The notes under the pieces are model-generated. The model had not been told where the DNA came from and ran no database searches. It was given only the letters and a program-made list of their open reading frames with translations. 64,000 bases of DNA, taken from Uloborus plumipes (lineage: Eukaryota > Arthropoda > Arachnida > Araneae > Uloboridae). Position numbers and translations under genes: made by a program. Position 1 is the stretch's first letter, and each line of letters opens with the position of its first letter. Shown here in pieces: positions 11,073 through 22,629 of the stretch. Location: the NCBI GenBank assembly GCA_038373865.1, contig JAXGGA010003023.1, positions 46,244 through 110,243 on the forward strand, written 5' to 3'.

Positions 11073-11243
11073 ATTATGGCTGCAGGATAATTGAATTGAG
11101 TATTCGTGAGATACTTGAAACATCGTTTATTGCTTACATTTTTACAGAACAGGAACTATACAAAAGTGTTGCCAAACATAGAAACATAAAATGACAAAAC
11201 GATAACGATTAACATATGAAACGATATATACAAATACAACAAT
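11073..11243 (-). repeat. 5' LTR of the gypsy element
   Basis: 171 bp and 170/171 identical to the LTR at 6465-6635. Position next to the primer binding site makes it the 5' LTR on the minus strand. Confidence 0.93.
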
Positions 11244-11929
11244 GAGTAAAAAGTAAAAAGAGTAAATTTGCTACAAAAGAAATATTTCAATCAGCATGGC
11301 AGAACCATGTAGGCAATGTAGATAGCAACAAATCATCCAAAATTAGTGAAAAAAAGTATTTCTTTTTTAAACTCAGTCTTTGGTGATGAAGTTACGAGAG
11401 CAATAATTATCTAAATGAGAAGTGATACAATTCAGCAAATACTTCTCACAAATTTGAATTGTCAGATATAATAATGACTAACAATATTAAAAAGAATAAA
11501 GGGAAAAAAGGCAACTCAATAACAAGATAGAAAAAGACGAGGAGCAGTCAGTAACTTTAGGAATAATGATGATTAAGTTCAAGGCATCAACAGTACTGAT
11601 CAGGAAGTAAATATAATTCCATTATCAGACTTGCCAACCTTACATAGTGGATAAGCAGGAGAAATAAAAAGAGAAATTGTTGTACTTTAGAACCAGATGG
11701 AGGTTAGTACAAATTTGATTGTTTTCAAGTTAGTTAGGCACAAAATGTAGAATTATCAGAAGATATAAATATAAACATGTTGTAACAATTATATTTTTAA
11801 GCCAAAATTTGTTTAAGGAGACTTTAAATATTTTTTGTTGTAGTGAAAATCAGATTCCCTCCCTTGCTTTAATAGTTATTATGCTGGTTCAACTTTCCCT
11901 ACTAATCTAAATGCATAACTTTGTAGCGT

Positions 11930-12463
11930 ACTTAGAGAGAACATAACCGAACTTTGTCCGCCGAGTCACAAGGCTTTTTGATTCAGTGGCCAAAGCACTG
12001 GGTTGGTATCACCAAGGTTCCTGGTCTGGCACCACGGGGGGCCATGTCAATCCAGACGCCACAAGTGGTGACCCGACTACTCAACAGATGGCGCCATTAA
12101 CACAACTCAGCACAAGATCCACTTCTCCTGCATCACTCACGTGCGTCCAACCATGGATGCGCCTCTTGCCCTGCGGCAGCAACCCTCAGCTACAGTCAGC
12201 AGTAACTCTCCCAGCATCAGCAACAACAGCTGCAGCGACATGCAAAACTTCAGTCAGAATGCCTGGCTCTTTGGCGTCCCGCTCCATCACTAGGAGGGGA
12301 GTACGGTGACGTACTCAGAGAGCACATAAGCCAAACTTTATCCGCTGAGGCACAAGGCATTTTGGTTCAGCGGTCAAAGCACTAAGTTGGCATCACCCAG
12401 GTCCTTGGTTCTGGCCCCAACGGGGACAGGGTGGCCCCAAACTAAAATTTTTGGGAGGGGGAA
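11930..12463 (+). mobile_element. LTR element fragment: 3' internal region with direct duplication
   Basis: Two diverged copies of a ~125-bp segment start near 11931 and 12303, about 375 bp apart, each running from ...ACATAA..CAAACTTT to CAAAGCACT and a GGTTC/GGTCC-containing end. The right copy leads into a purine tract TTGGGAGGGGGAA (12451-12463) directly before an LTR-like start. A 107-codon plus frame (11986-12309) lies between but matches no domain I know. Probably the 3' non-coding part of a truncated LTR retrotransposon. Confidence 0.5.
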
Positions 12464-12673
12464 TGTTATGTATAAATTTATATTCTCCATGTGTTATGTA
12501 CTCTATGATTATTGTTGATTCAACTCAACTCAACTCCAGCACTCCATGTTTCGTTTTCGACTTCGCAGCGTGCGCGGTACAGCGAGATGTTCTCAACAAC
12601 ATGTAACTCTGTAAATAAAGTAACTGTATTTAACCATCCAGTGCCGCTTCAATCAATTCCCTGATTAAAAACA
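12464..12673 (+). repeat. 3' LTR of a truncated LTR element
   Basis: Begins TGTTATGTATAAATTTATAT right after a purine-rich tract and contains an AATAAA signal (about 12613-12618) followed by CTGTATTT. The right boundary is approximate. No second LTR copy is in the window, so this is a truncated insertion in the same intron as the gypsy element. Confidence 0.55.
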
Positions 12674-13240
12674 TAATAGGGAAAGATTATCAATTTGCCG
12701 AATGAAGTGCCAATTTTACCGAATGATAAAGTACAAGCATGCACACATGTCGTACATGCATAACATTTAGTGAGAAAAAGCATTAAAAAAATAATTCAAA
12801 AAACTAAAAAGAACAAAAAATCTCAATGTTGCTATACCGCCTTCAAATTGCTGAACTGTCAGCAAAATGTGCCGAATACGGAAATTATTGGGAAGTCCCA
12901 GTAACCTCCCTTCTCGGCTCTCCTGACCGGGGACCACATCAATTCGTACGCCACAACTTAAAAGACCTCTGATTGTACCCTTGACAAATAAAATTTGATG
13001 ACTCATTTGATTCCTTAAAAAGCACCCCCCTCCCCCAGATTCAACTCTTAAGCAGGAGAGTTGGCATGGCTGCCATTATTTTTCACCAATGATTCGTCGA
13101 GGATTTGATGCATGTATTTCTATTTAAGAGCTGCAAATTAAAACAATCAATATAAGTTTAAAATTCTGTACTAATGCAGTACTTAACAGATCAATAATAA
13201 AGTATGAAAATATATAAATACTAATTAATATTATACATAC

Positions 13241-14214
13241 ATGAACCAGATCAGAATGTACATCTTTATCATCATCTGCATCAGATGCCTTTCCAACACA
13301 CTGAACTTCATCAGGTTCACTGTCATTAATGAAATCAGACTGTGATTGTGAACTTGAATGTTGAATATCTATATTTTCTGCAAAATTCTCAGAATTGCAG
13401 AAACTTTCAGCAGATATGCTGGAAAAATTGGATTTGATAGCAGTTTCAAAGGGATGTTGAACAGTTTCCCTGGAACAATTTATTCTTGCTAATTTTTTAA
13501 CTTCATTCTTATTTTCGAGGCAGAAATGCAAATTTCTTGAAATGTTACTGAAGGAGTCTAAAACAAGCTGGTTTGCCCTTTTGCTTGAATCTTTATGCGG
13601 AAATATTTGAGACCAATTAGATGCAGCTTTAAAAGTATCATCAATTTTCGCCCTTTTAAGGGCAGCTGAAAGTGGATTGAATTTTGATTGAACACTTACA
13701 TCTTCCTTCGAACATGAAGAATTAGAAGATAGATCTGAAGCACAGAAACTAGAATTTATTTTAGGAAGTTTAAATTTCTTTTCGCCTGTTTTAGAACAAC
13801 CAGCTTGGAAGGACTGAATGGAACATTCCACACCAACTTTTTGTGGTGCATTTGAGCTTTCCTTTTTCAGAAGATTGTCATGCAAATCAGTAAATGAATA
13901 TGATGATTGAGCAGGAACAGATTTAACTTTAAATGGTGCATTAATATTTTTAGTAAAAATAAAACAAGGTTTCACTTTCTTCTGTGCATTTCTAGACCCA
14001 TCTACATGAAATTGATCAGAGCACACAGAAAGTTTAATTTTCTTGCAGGTAATATTTTCAGGTTTTGAGTCATTGGAAGGAAATTCTGGATTAAAACCTT
14101 CTAGTAAAGAAACCGGTTTTCTTTTCAACAGTTTGTTATGTTTATTAAAGTTTTTCTGCAAGGAATTGTGTTCTTGTTTAAGTGGAGATTCATCAAGCTG
14201 TTCAATTAAAGAAT
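13241..14214 (-). CDS. SPIDR: SPIDR-like gene, large N-terminal exon
   Basis: A 974-bp exon. Minus-strand acceptor GTTTTTCCTTTTTAG ends at 14215 and the donor is CAT|GTATGT. Two bases complete the codon begun in the exon at 16829-16973 (G|AT, Asp), then 324 codons run open to a phase 0 end. The peptide starts SLIEQLDESPLKQEH and is Ser, Lys and Asn rich, with a basic KRKPVS patch, and an acidic end (NDSEPDEVQCVGKASDADDD). It looks disordered, like the poorly conserved N-terminal half of SPIDR; identity rests on its neighbours. Other reading frames here are shadows. Confidence 0.7.
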
Positions 14215-14861
14215 CTAAAAAGGAAAAACAACTGAAGTTATTTATAAACTTTACACTACTTGAATAGAATATATAAATGCTACAATGAAACACATAAACA
14301 AATTGAAAGAAATATGCTACAACAGAAAACCAATAATCAGATGAAACATAACTGAAGTACTTTTAGTTTTTAATTTTTTTTTTTTTTCGAATAACAGCTT
14401 AAATGTGAACTGTTTGTTTATTTTTCACTGATACTCGAGAAAAAAATCTTTAAAATGATGGTTTACTTTTGAAGAAAACCATAAAATCCTTTAACACGCA
14501 CAACCACTTCTCCTAAGTTTGTGTGTGTATGCAGACTTTTGATACTTTACTTTATTGTATAATTTATTAATGGCCTAATCATAAAATTTTGGTAGGTAAA
14601 AATTCTTTCAATGGAGTGTTAAAACTGAATTAAAATTTAAAACAATACTTTCTCTCTTTATTAAACTTTACTATAGAACACTTTTAAATTTGGCTGTTTT
14701 TTTCGCAAAACATTTGTTTTTTTAACTCAACAGTAAGAAACTTTTTAATGATAAGTAATATTTATAATACACATAATATATTATGTATAATATAAGAATA
14801 CGTACAATTCTTTCCGGGACCACGCTAAGCATTCGCCACCTAACCAAATGTGATAAAATAG

Positions 14862-16379
14862 CAGGGGTCTGGCCAGAGGAAATTCGGGTCCGTTAACGGA
14901 CCCTTCACAAAAATACGATCAAGCAAAACGGACCCTTCACAAAATGCTAATCAAACAAACGTACATTTCACACATGATTCATTCAAAAAGCAAATCTGAA
15001 ATCAAAATAATGCATAGCATATTTCTGTGTAAAAGCCCATAACTTTTGGGCCTTTTCTCAAGTTAAAGAAGGGAATCGTTTATCCGCCAACTTTGCGAAA
15101 AAAAAAAGTCGGCACTTCTTGCCTGGTCCTGCGATGCTCGGGCAAGCAAAAAATCTTTAGTGTAAAATGTAGCACTTTTTGTTGGTTTCTTTTAAAGAAA
15201 TTAACAACTTAAAAAAGGTAGTTTTGCTTTAATGGTTCTGCTTGTTTGTTTTATCATATGCAAATCAAAGTGGCTTGCTGTGATGTTGCTGTTATAGATT
15301 TCTCTGGAAGTGCAGAGTAAGGATTTTTCTCCCTGCTATGAACTTAAACATAAAGAAAATAATAATAATAGCAATTATCAGCGGAATGAACTTAGAACTG
15401 CAAACAGATAGCTAGGGTTGGAGAAAAAATGGGATTGCTTCTGGGTAGAGCGATCAGCTACTATTTAAAATTAAAATTATCTCCATCTGACGTCTTTGGT
15501 GCGATGTTTTGACCTTATTTTGGCAGAAAATTATCTGTTTTTTTTTTCATTTCATTTATTTATTTATTTTTTAATGCTTACAAGGGTGGTGTTTTAGTTA
15601 TATTCAGGAATTATTGTATTTTTGCGTCTTCTAATATTGTTTCCCTACCGTATTTTTTCCTCCGAATTTTTGGCGAATATGTCGGTGATTATTAATGACA
15701 TTCATCATATAAACCTGATGAAATGCAGCTCTAAAATTTTTGACTTTAATAAATTATTAAACATCGTTTTTATATTTATGATGCTTTCATTTTGAAAAAA
15801 GCGATCTCTGCATCCGATATGAAAATCGAATTTTACTTACTTTTCAAGCTAATTACTCTTTATTAGGAGGCAAATAAATGAAAATTCGCGTTATTTTTTG
15901 CTCAGATCATTATTTTAAAATTTTTAAAGCAAAATTAACTGTTCTTTTATTAGTCTAAATGTTAAACGATCGCTCCATTTTAGTTTTGCATTAATTGTGG
16001 AAACAGACATTAATAATACGTTTACTATAGACCTTTGAAATGCAATTGTGAAGAAAATTCACCAAAAAAAATTATTTTATGTTCCGTTTTTATGCTTTTG
16101 ATGTCACTTGAATGATCACTTTGAAAACTGCAATCTCTTTGCATCCACTACAGGAATCGGACTTTTCGCATTTTTGATATTTAATGTGCTTTTTTTCGAG
16201 GAAAATAAATGAAATTGGTTTTTATTTTTTTTAATTAAAAAAAATTTTTTTTTTTGCAATTTTTTTTTTTTTTTTTTTTTCAAAATTGTTTGATTTTCAC
16301 AAAATTATTTGATTTTTCACAAAATTATTTAGTTTTTCACAAAAAACGGACCCTGTGAAAAATCCTGGACAGACCCCTG
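14862..16379. mobile_element. CAGGGGTCTG-ended non-autonomous DNA transposon
   Basis: A 1,518-bp element in the first visible SPIDR-like intron. Left end CAGGGGTCTGGCCAG, right end (minus strand) CAGGGGTCTGTCCAGG; both are followed by a GGGTCCGTT motif. AATAG stands on both sides (14857-14861, 16380-16384), a possible 5-bp duplication. CACAAAA(A)CGGACCC motifs repeat inside. CAGGGG ends suggest hAT, but hAT normally duplicates 8 bp, so the superfamily is open. No transposase frame. Confidence 0.6.
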
Positions 16380-16828
16380 AATAGAAAATTGGACGAAAAA
16401 AAATTCTGATTTGGCTTAAGTATTGGCGAATGGAAAATTGTCAGAAATTTCCACTTGGGGAAACAATACATGTATTACATTAAAAAAACAAATAATTAAA
16501 AGTCTTTGACTAAAACTCTCGAAGTTTGGCTAAGACTTTTGAAATTTTTTTAATTTACTGGCTAACAACTTAAAATCCTTAGTGCGGTCTCTGTTCTTTG
16601 GGAGAAAAATACAGAATTTATCTTTTATGAAACAAAGGATGTTTATGCTTTACTCAGTTAATATGTTTGTTTTTCAAAACTGTTGCTCATTAGTAGCTGG
16701 CGATCACACAAAGCGTCCTTCCCTTAAATCTGTGCTTACTATAAAGATATCATGAATGAAAATTTGATAGAGGAAATATAAGATGGGAATCAATAGTAAT
16801 AGCAAAGCATTGTTAAGTGTAACATTAC

Positions 16829-16973
16829 CTTCATATGCTGTTTTTTCTGTTCTTTCAGTAGCATCGAATACAGAAGAACAAACATTCCACTTCTCCTTCA
16901 CAAATTCACGAGTCAATTTATTTTTCGAAACTTTAGGAGCAGTTGAGTACTTTTTCAGGAAAGATTGATTTTG
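16829..16973 (-). CDS. SPIDR: SPIDR-like gene, most upstream exon seen
   Basis: A 145-bp exon. Minus-strand acceptor TATTTACTTTTTGCAG ends at 16974 and donor is GAAG|GTAATG. It starts in phase 0 and ends in phase 1, fitting the exon at 13241-14214. The peptide begins QNQSFLKKYSTAPK and includes KEKWNVCSSVFDATER, which recalls the RSWNTECPSFPGER segment near the SPIDR N-terminus. The initiator methionine must be in an exon further right that I could not find; the nest at 17600-30486 may lie in that intron. Confidence 0.66.
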
Positions 16974-17591
16974 CTGCAAAAAGTAAATACACAAAATAAT
17001 TAACAATGAAAAATAAACCTTGAAAGAACATTCACAATAATGGAATCAGTAATGCACATTTGAGCTTATTAACGAGAAATTCATGGGACCATGATTATTT
17101 CATGTTAACTGGGTTTCATTTTGTCTGATAAATTATTTTAAGTGATTTTCAATTTATGAGACTAAACAAATATTTCATGTAAGAGATATTTCACTAAAAC
17201 CAATTTTGCACTAGCAACGTGTGACTGTAATATAAAGTCTGAATATTAATTATTAAACATTTAATGTGTTTTGTATTTTTCATTCCTTTAATTTGAATTT
17301 TTATACTTATTTGTCAAATAGCAGCAGCAGCTTCACATAAGTGTATGTGTATCATATTTGCTAAGAACAATCAAAAGAAAAAAGAATTTTAAATGTTCAG
17401 TAAAATAACTCTTTTCTTTCTTTCTTTTTTAGGGGAAGAATTTCTTTTAAAGAATATATAATTTTTAATAGTTTAATTAAATGTTTTATTAAAATTCTTA
17501 AGATGTCTTGAATTCTGGGCAGATGGAACAAAAAAATAACCGCTGTAATTAAATCTAAGAACTATATAAGCAAAAAATATTTTTTTTTTCT
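16974..17591. other. Non-coding flank
   Basis: AT-rich sequence upstream of the SPIDR-like exon, up to the outer hAT-like insertion. I see no exon or named repeat. Confidence 0.5.
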
Positions 17592-18463
17592 GCAACACCC
17601 AGTAGCGTAGCTAGGGAGCCCAGAGCCCCTGGCGAACTTGAAAAATTTAGCCACCCCCACAAGGGGTGCCCACTAGGGCGGGCCGAAATAGGCCGAAAAA
17701 AATTTTTTTTTCGAAATCAATTTTTGGGTAGCGCGCAAAAGTTGCCTAGTGAGCTAATTAGCACTCTTAAGAAATTTCTTGAATATTAAAAAATATCTAG
17801 CCGGCGCTCATTGACAATGAAAAACCGAAAAAAGAGAAAAAAAAAAAGAATTTTTGTAAAAATTTTATTTTAAAAATAAATTTAAAATAGTTTGCTGGAA
17901 TGCAACAAAAATGCTAAGTAATGAACCAGTTTTAGCCCATAAAATATTTCATTGATTTTACTGTACATTTAACAACACATTTCTGACATCAAAAATTGGA
18001 AAAAAATGAAAAAAATATTGGATTTCTTTAAAAACTAATCTGAAAATAATTCTTTTAATTCATAGTGTCACTCATTAATTAATTCTTTAAAAATTCATAC
18101 TCTCATTCATTATTTAATTCCTCAAAAATTAATTAATCATTCATTAAAAATCAATTCATTAAAGAGCACCATTAATAATAATAAGCACCTGATTATCATG
18201 TAATACTATCACACATTTTCTAGAATAACATATTTTGAAAAAGAAATATAGAAATTTGATTCATAATACAAGTATAATGAATATTATTTTTTTTAAATAA
18301 TATTGTCCTTTGTTTTCAAACGATGGAAGTTCTTTCCTCGCGTGAAGTTTGGCCCGAATATATCTATTTCGAGCAGTTTCACCACAAACTTTTGTTGCAA
18401 CTTCAGTTATCAGTTTCACACAACGTTCCACTGCCTGTGTGTGACAGGAAAATTTCTTGAAAG

Positions 18464-20275
18464 TTAAGTCTGTGGGCTTTTCTTACACATTTCTTTCAAG
18501 TCTTGTTCATTTAGACGCATCGTAAAGGGTGGCTCCCCTGTTATAGGACAGTTTTCCCAATTAACTAAATCAACATAATCAAGGGCTTCAAAATTAAGTT
18601 TAGGAAGCTTGAAAAATCGTACGTCATCCGAGTTTTTAGGCTTTTTACTTCTAGTGTGGAGAATGCTCCTAACTGTTAGTTCCCGAATGTGTTTTCTAGG
18701 GTCAAACAACATTGTTAACAACAGATGTTCAGGATGAGCAAAATACGCATTGTTGGAGGGAACTTTGAAGATTATTTGCTGAACGTTCTCTGGAAACAGC
18801 CTTGTAAGGGAAATCATTTTCCCAGAAACGCTGAGCACCATACTGGCAGTTCGGTTTCAATCTTATTTCGAACCACATTGGGGTATAAATTAACACCACG
18901 TACTTGACCAACAGTTTAAAATTTTCTGATAGATTTGGCGCGTTTATGTACAAACGTAGCAAACGATTTGCAGTGGTCAGCCATCGTGCGAGACTGAGTT
19001 TTCCTGGGCTACTGCCAGCCACGCTAGAAGGGCAACTGCCATCTTTAACTGTTAGACATATTCTGTATAAATACTGTTGCTCAGTACTTAAAATTTTATG
19101 TCTTTCATATCTAAAGACAAAATATTGCAGTCAGTTTTATCGAATTTGACCACTTTATTTTTTTCACAATCCTTTAGAAGCTGACCTATGGGTCCAGAAT
19201 AGGAATATGGTCCCTTGTGCATATATGTTTGTTGCTTTGGCGAAACTAAGTCGAAATCAGCGAGAACTGCTGTAGTAATTTTGGCCACTGTTCTATTTGA
19301 CGCGCCAGCTAGATCTGCAGCTAAGGCTGTATGAGACATAGAAAGTCTCATTTGACTTGTCGATGCTGATGGCTCATCAGTGTCATCAGTTCGCTTCTGT
19401 GTACTGGAAAGCGGATAAGTCCATTTAAATTCTTCATCTGTATTTTCTGTACTTTCTCCTGATTCAAGCTCAGTTTCAGGTTCATTCAAGGTAGTAGTAC
19501 TCTCATTAACCCTCAATCCATTTGTGCTGGGTATTGAAATGTCTGGCTTATCTAAAACAACTGATGTATCGATTTTGTGACATTTTTCTTCTTTTTTTCG
19601 TAGTTTCTGGGTTGTTACCTTGTCCACATTTCCAATAGCCATTTTTCTTGCTGTTCTCTGATTAATCAGAAATTGTTTTTCTCTATCGGGGACTTTTGTT
19701 TTTTTTCTGCAACTACATAATATAGATCCGCGCATTTACAAGCACAAATCCGTACCTCAGAACCAGACTAACGTAAGTCCATTTTCGTCCTTTTTCAGTA
19801 GAGGGGAAAAACGATGTATTCGACAATCGTTTTTCCCCTCTACCGAAAAATAACGAAAATGGACTTAAGTTAGTCTGGTTCTGAGGTACAGAAATGTCGC
19901 ATAAAGTTGCTGCCTCTGCTTCAAATTTGTCCAGCTTTGATTGCAATAATTTCGTCTTTCTATTAGCATTTTTAGTAATCTTATTATATTTAGAATAATA
20001 AGATAAAATCATGTCAATCTCTTTACTGAAACAACGGGAAGGGAAGCACGCTCCCAAATATTCATAACTTTCTTTGCAACTACAGCGACAACACTTGCAG
20101 AAGATGGTACTTTACTTCCTTCTCCCTTTATTTGCAATCTAGTGCTCTGATAACATCTTATGTCCTCATATGTTGGAAGAAGTATAGCACTGGAAGGAGA
20201 TAAGTCTTTCACGGGCCCAAATAGTAGACCACTTGTGCTTGCTCTCGTTACTTTTTTCTTAGTGCGTTTCTCCAT
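18464..20275 (-). pseudogene. Degraded transposon-encoded protein
   Basis: Five minus-strand fragments in order: 20275-20009 (MEKRTKKKVTRAS..., ending around NIWERA), 20057-19887 in another frame (CFSKEIDMILSYYSKYN... to CDIS), then a MITE, 19735-19088 (Lys/Ser-rich, then ALAADLAGASNRTVAKI), 19022-18729 (LARWLTTANRLLRLY, YTPMWFEIR) and 18841-18464 (NAYFAHPEHLLL, FKLPKLNFEALDYVDL). Together they resemble a repeat-encoded protein family I have seen in arthropods but cannot name. The segment between 19088 and 19022 looks deleted. At least two frameshifts and one insertion make it non-functional. Confidence 0.6.
19755..19886. mobile_element. Palindromic TA-flanked MITE
   Basis: A 132-bp almost perfect palindrome with ends CCTCAGAACCAGACTAA, flanked by TA (19753-19754, 19887-19888). 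The centre contains inverted AAACGATTGTCG-like sequence. It interrupts the transposase pseudogene right after the CDIS codons. Confidence 0.82.
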
Positions 20276-21278
20276 GACAGTCGTTTCGGTTCACAAAACT
20301 AACTGATATTATAATTCAACGAAATTCAAAAATTTTCTTTAGCACACGATTCTGCTCTCGACAACACAGTGCCAGTGTTTCGTTCTGACTGAAGCACAAA
20401 TAGCAGAGAGACTTTTCTTTCCCGGAGATGGACACTGGACGCAAAGACGACCCCTTTAATTGCTATTCCCAGCTGTGGAGGTGTAGAATTACAGCATTTC
20501 CTGTCGGGGGTTTCGTCTTATCCCCTCTTGTTAGGAGGGAGCAAAAGGTTTGTCGTTAAGGTCAGAATGAAAAGGGTTGAGAAAAGGAAGACTATTTGCG
20601 ATCTATTTTATCAGTTTAGGACTTCGGAAAATTTACAATTTTTAATACTGAAGGTCTATATTTGTTGAATATGTCTAAAACAGTAGTAAAATGGTCTTGG
20701 AAACAACAAAAGCAATTGCTCGACGTTCATAATACAGGGGAAAAAATAGAAAAAAAAATGATTAAAGATTTAGCATTTGTGTAACAATTTTTCTTTGAGT
20801 GTGTGCATTTTTTAAAAATTGCGAATAAAAGTCGCTTAAAATTGATTAAATTTTCAATGTATATTCTAAGTAGCGCATTACGTAACATTTCTGTATTAGT
20901 ATTTATACTACTTTTAAAAATATTATTACAAAGAAAAAAAAAAAAACCTTTTTTCTCCGTTTTTTAGTCTTAAAAGGGTGCAGCTAAATATTCTAGGAAA
21001 TGTATAAAATTTTTGAGGGTTACACCTGATTCTCTGACTGATATCTCTACTGTTTGCTAGAAATAGTTTCAAACGTATTTATTTTCTAAAAATTTTTTTT
21101 TTTTGAAAAAAAGTACATTTTTGCTCTTTTTTTCCATTTTTCTAGGCCAATGAGCGCCGGCTAAATTTTAAACAAATTAAGCGAAATTTTTTGAGAGTAA
21201 TAACAGGCCTATATAGCAACTTTTCCACACTACCCAAAAACAGATTTCCAAAAAAAATTTTTTCGGCCCACCCTAGTG

Positions 21279-22629
21279 CCCACAAGGCGGGGGATTATGG
21301 CGTAAGTTGCGCCCATCTAATTTATTTATTTATTTATCTAAATTAATTTTTAATGTATTTTTTAATTTAAATTATTTACTGATTTTTTTAAAATAAAAAT
21401 TATTCAATATTTTTTTTAATTTAAATTCTTCCTTATATTTCTTTATTATTATTTATGTGTTTATTTATTTTGTATGTGTGTGTGCTTAGAATGTCTGGAA
21501 GAGAAAAACGGTTCTATTCTGTGCATAATTAGTACTCTAAAAAAATTATATAAAAAAATAATAATAATAAAAAAATATATGTAAAAAAATAAATAAAATA
21601 AAAAAGAGGTAAAAATAAAAAGCACAAAAAGGTTGTGAACATTTGGGGGGGGGATTTGAGCCATTGAGCTTGGGGGGATGGGCACCCCTACCCCCCTAGA
21701 GGTCGCTCTAATGGGAGGTCATTATGACCTCCCGAAATGTTCTTTCTCCAAAAATTTTGAATTATTTATTCGAAAAATTTGCAGATAATGTTGCAACTTT
21801 TTTTTTCTCTTTTTTCTTTCAGCATTTTTAACGATACTCAGTGTTTATGTGTGCATAATAAATTGGGTAAAATTCAAGTTTTATTTTTTACGACTTTTTT
21901 TCAATTTGAGATTTTTGTTTTTCTAACAATTTTAGTTTGGGGCGTTCCTACCTTTCCCCATCTCACATAAATTCAAAAAAAATTTCTTGCAATTCGTTAT
22001 TGAACAAGTGTGTTTTTTTTTCCACATAACAGCTTTCATTTTAAATAGAATTTGCTTTAAAACACTAGAAGAATGTATGAAATAAACATAATTTGTACAT
22101 TTTAAATAAAAATCAAAGCATTTATTCTATTGTAATTAGGAAATCAAAGAAAATATAAAAAGCATAATTAATCTGAAATTATCTTAATAAATACGACTCC
22201 TTGCATACAGGCAAAATAAAAGTTCGCATCCAACTATTTTTTATCAATAAATACTTTTCATTCTTAGTATTTAAAATGTTCAAGTAACCCGCCATTATTT
22301 AAAACTAATATTATCTATGAGGGGAGTTAGGAGAGGCACTTTTTTTTAAATTTTAAATACAGCGTATACAAACATGGGCTAACAATAAGGAAGGTATTGA
22401 CGGGTACCACAACGACTGTGCTCGAACTGAGAATGATTAAAAAAACTGATTAGCACGTATATTTGTATACCGCTTCAAAAAAAGTGCCTCGCCCCCTGCA
22501 GTAGCGTAGTGTTGTACACGCATCTTTCCTCAACATTCACTTGGCGTTTCCTTGTTCAGTAATGCATGAGAAACAATAGCTATTTTTATTTATTTATTTA
22601 CCATAAAATCCTGAAAGTAACCCCCCTAT
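21279..22629. other. Outer hAT-like element sequence, non-coding
   Basis: AT-rich, with TTTA runs. CAGTAGCGTAG at about 22498 could be a further hAT-like end, but no partner was found. No gene. Confidence 0.4.

Larger units (their letters stand above)
6465..11243 (-). mobile_element. Ty3/gypsy LTR retrotransposon, Mag-like, nearly complete
   Basis: A 4.8-kb element on the minus strand: two 171-bp LTRs, tRNA-Ser-type primer site, gag, protease, reverse transcriptase, RNase H, integrase, and a purine-rich tract before the 3' LTR. GAGT(A) flanks both sides (6461-6465, 11244-11248), a 4-5 bp target duplication. The LTRs differ at only one position, so insertion is recent. Gag and pol lie in one frame, as in Mag-type elements, but this copy has a TGA inside the second zinc knuckle of gag and a one-base frame break at the start of the integrase core. 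It sits in the 7.9-kb SPIDR-like intron, transcribed in the same direction as the gene. Confidence 0.95.
17671..21278 (-). mobile_element. CACTAGGG-ended DNA transposon, degraded
   Basis: A 3.6-kb element. Left end CACTAGGGCGGGCCGAAA, right end (minus strand) CACTAGGGTGGGCCGAAAAA. The ends stay similar for about 190 bp, including a shared AATGAGCGCCGGCT-type block (about 17806 and 21151). Flanks suggest a 2-bp CC duplication. CACTA ends point to CACTA or Chapaev-type elements, but I cannot assign the superfamily. Broken coding sequence is on the minus strand. Confidence 0.65.

Noticed and set aside
6466..11243. TG...CA boundaries for the gypsy LTRs
   Set aside because: The repeats end ATT...AAT instead, and the flanking GAGT(A) duplication supports those borders.
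11986..12309. 107-codon plus frame as a host gene
   Set aside because: It lies between two copies of a repeated segment of a truncated LTR element and has no domain.
22498..22515. CAGTAGCGTAG as another hAT end
   Set aside because: Only 11 bases match and neither a partner end nor a duplication was found.
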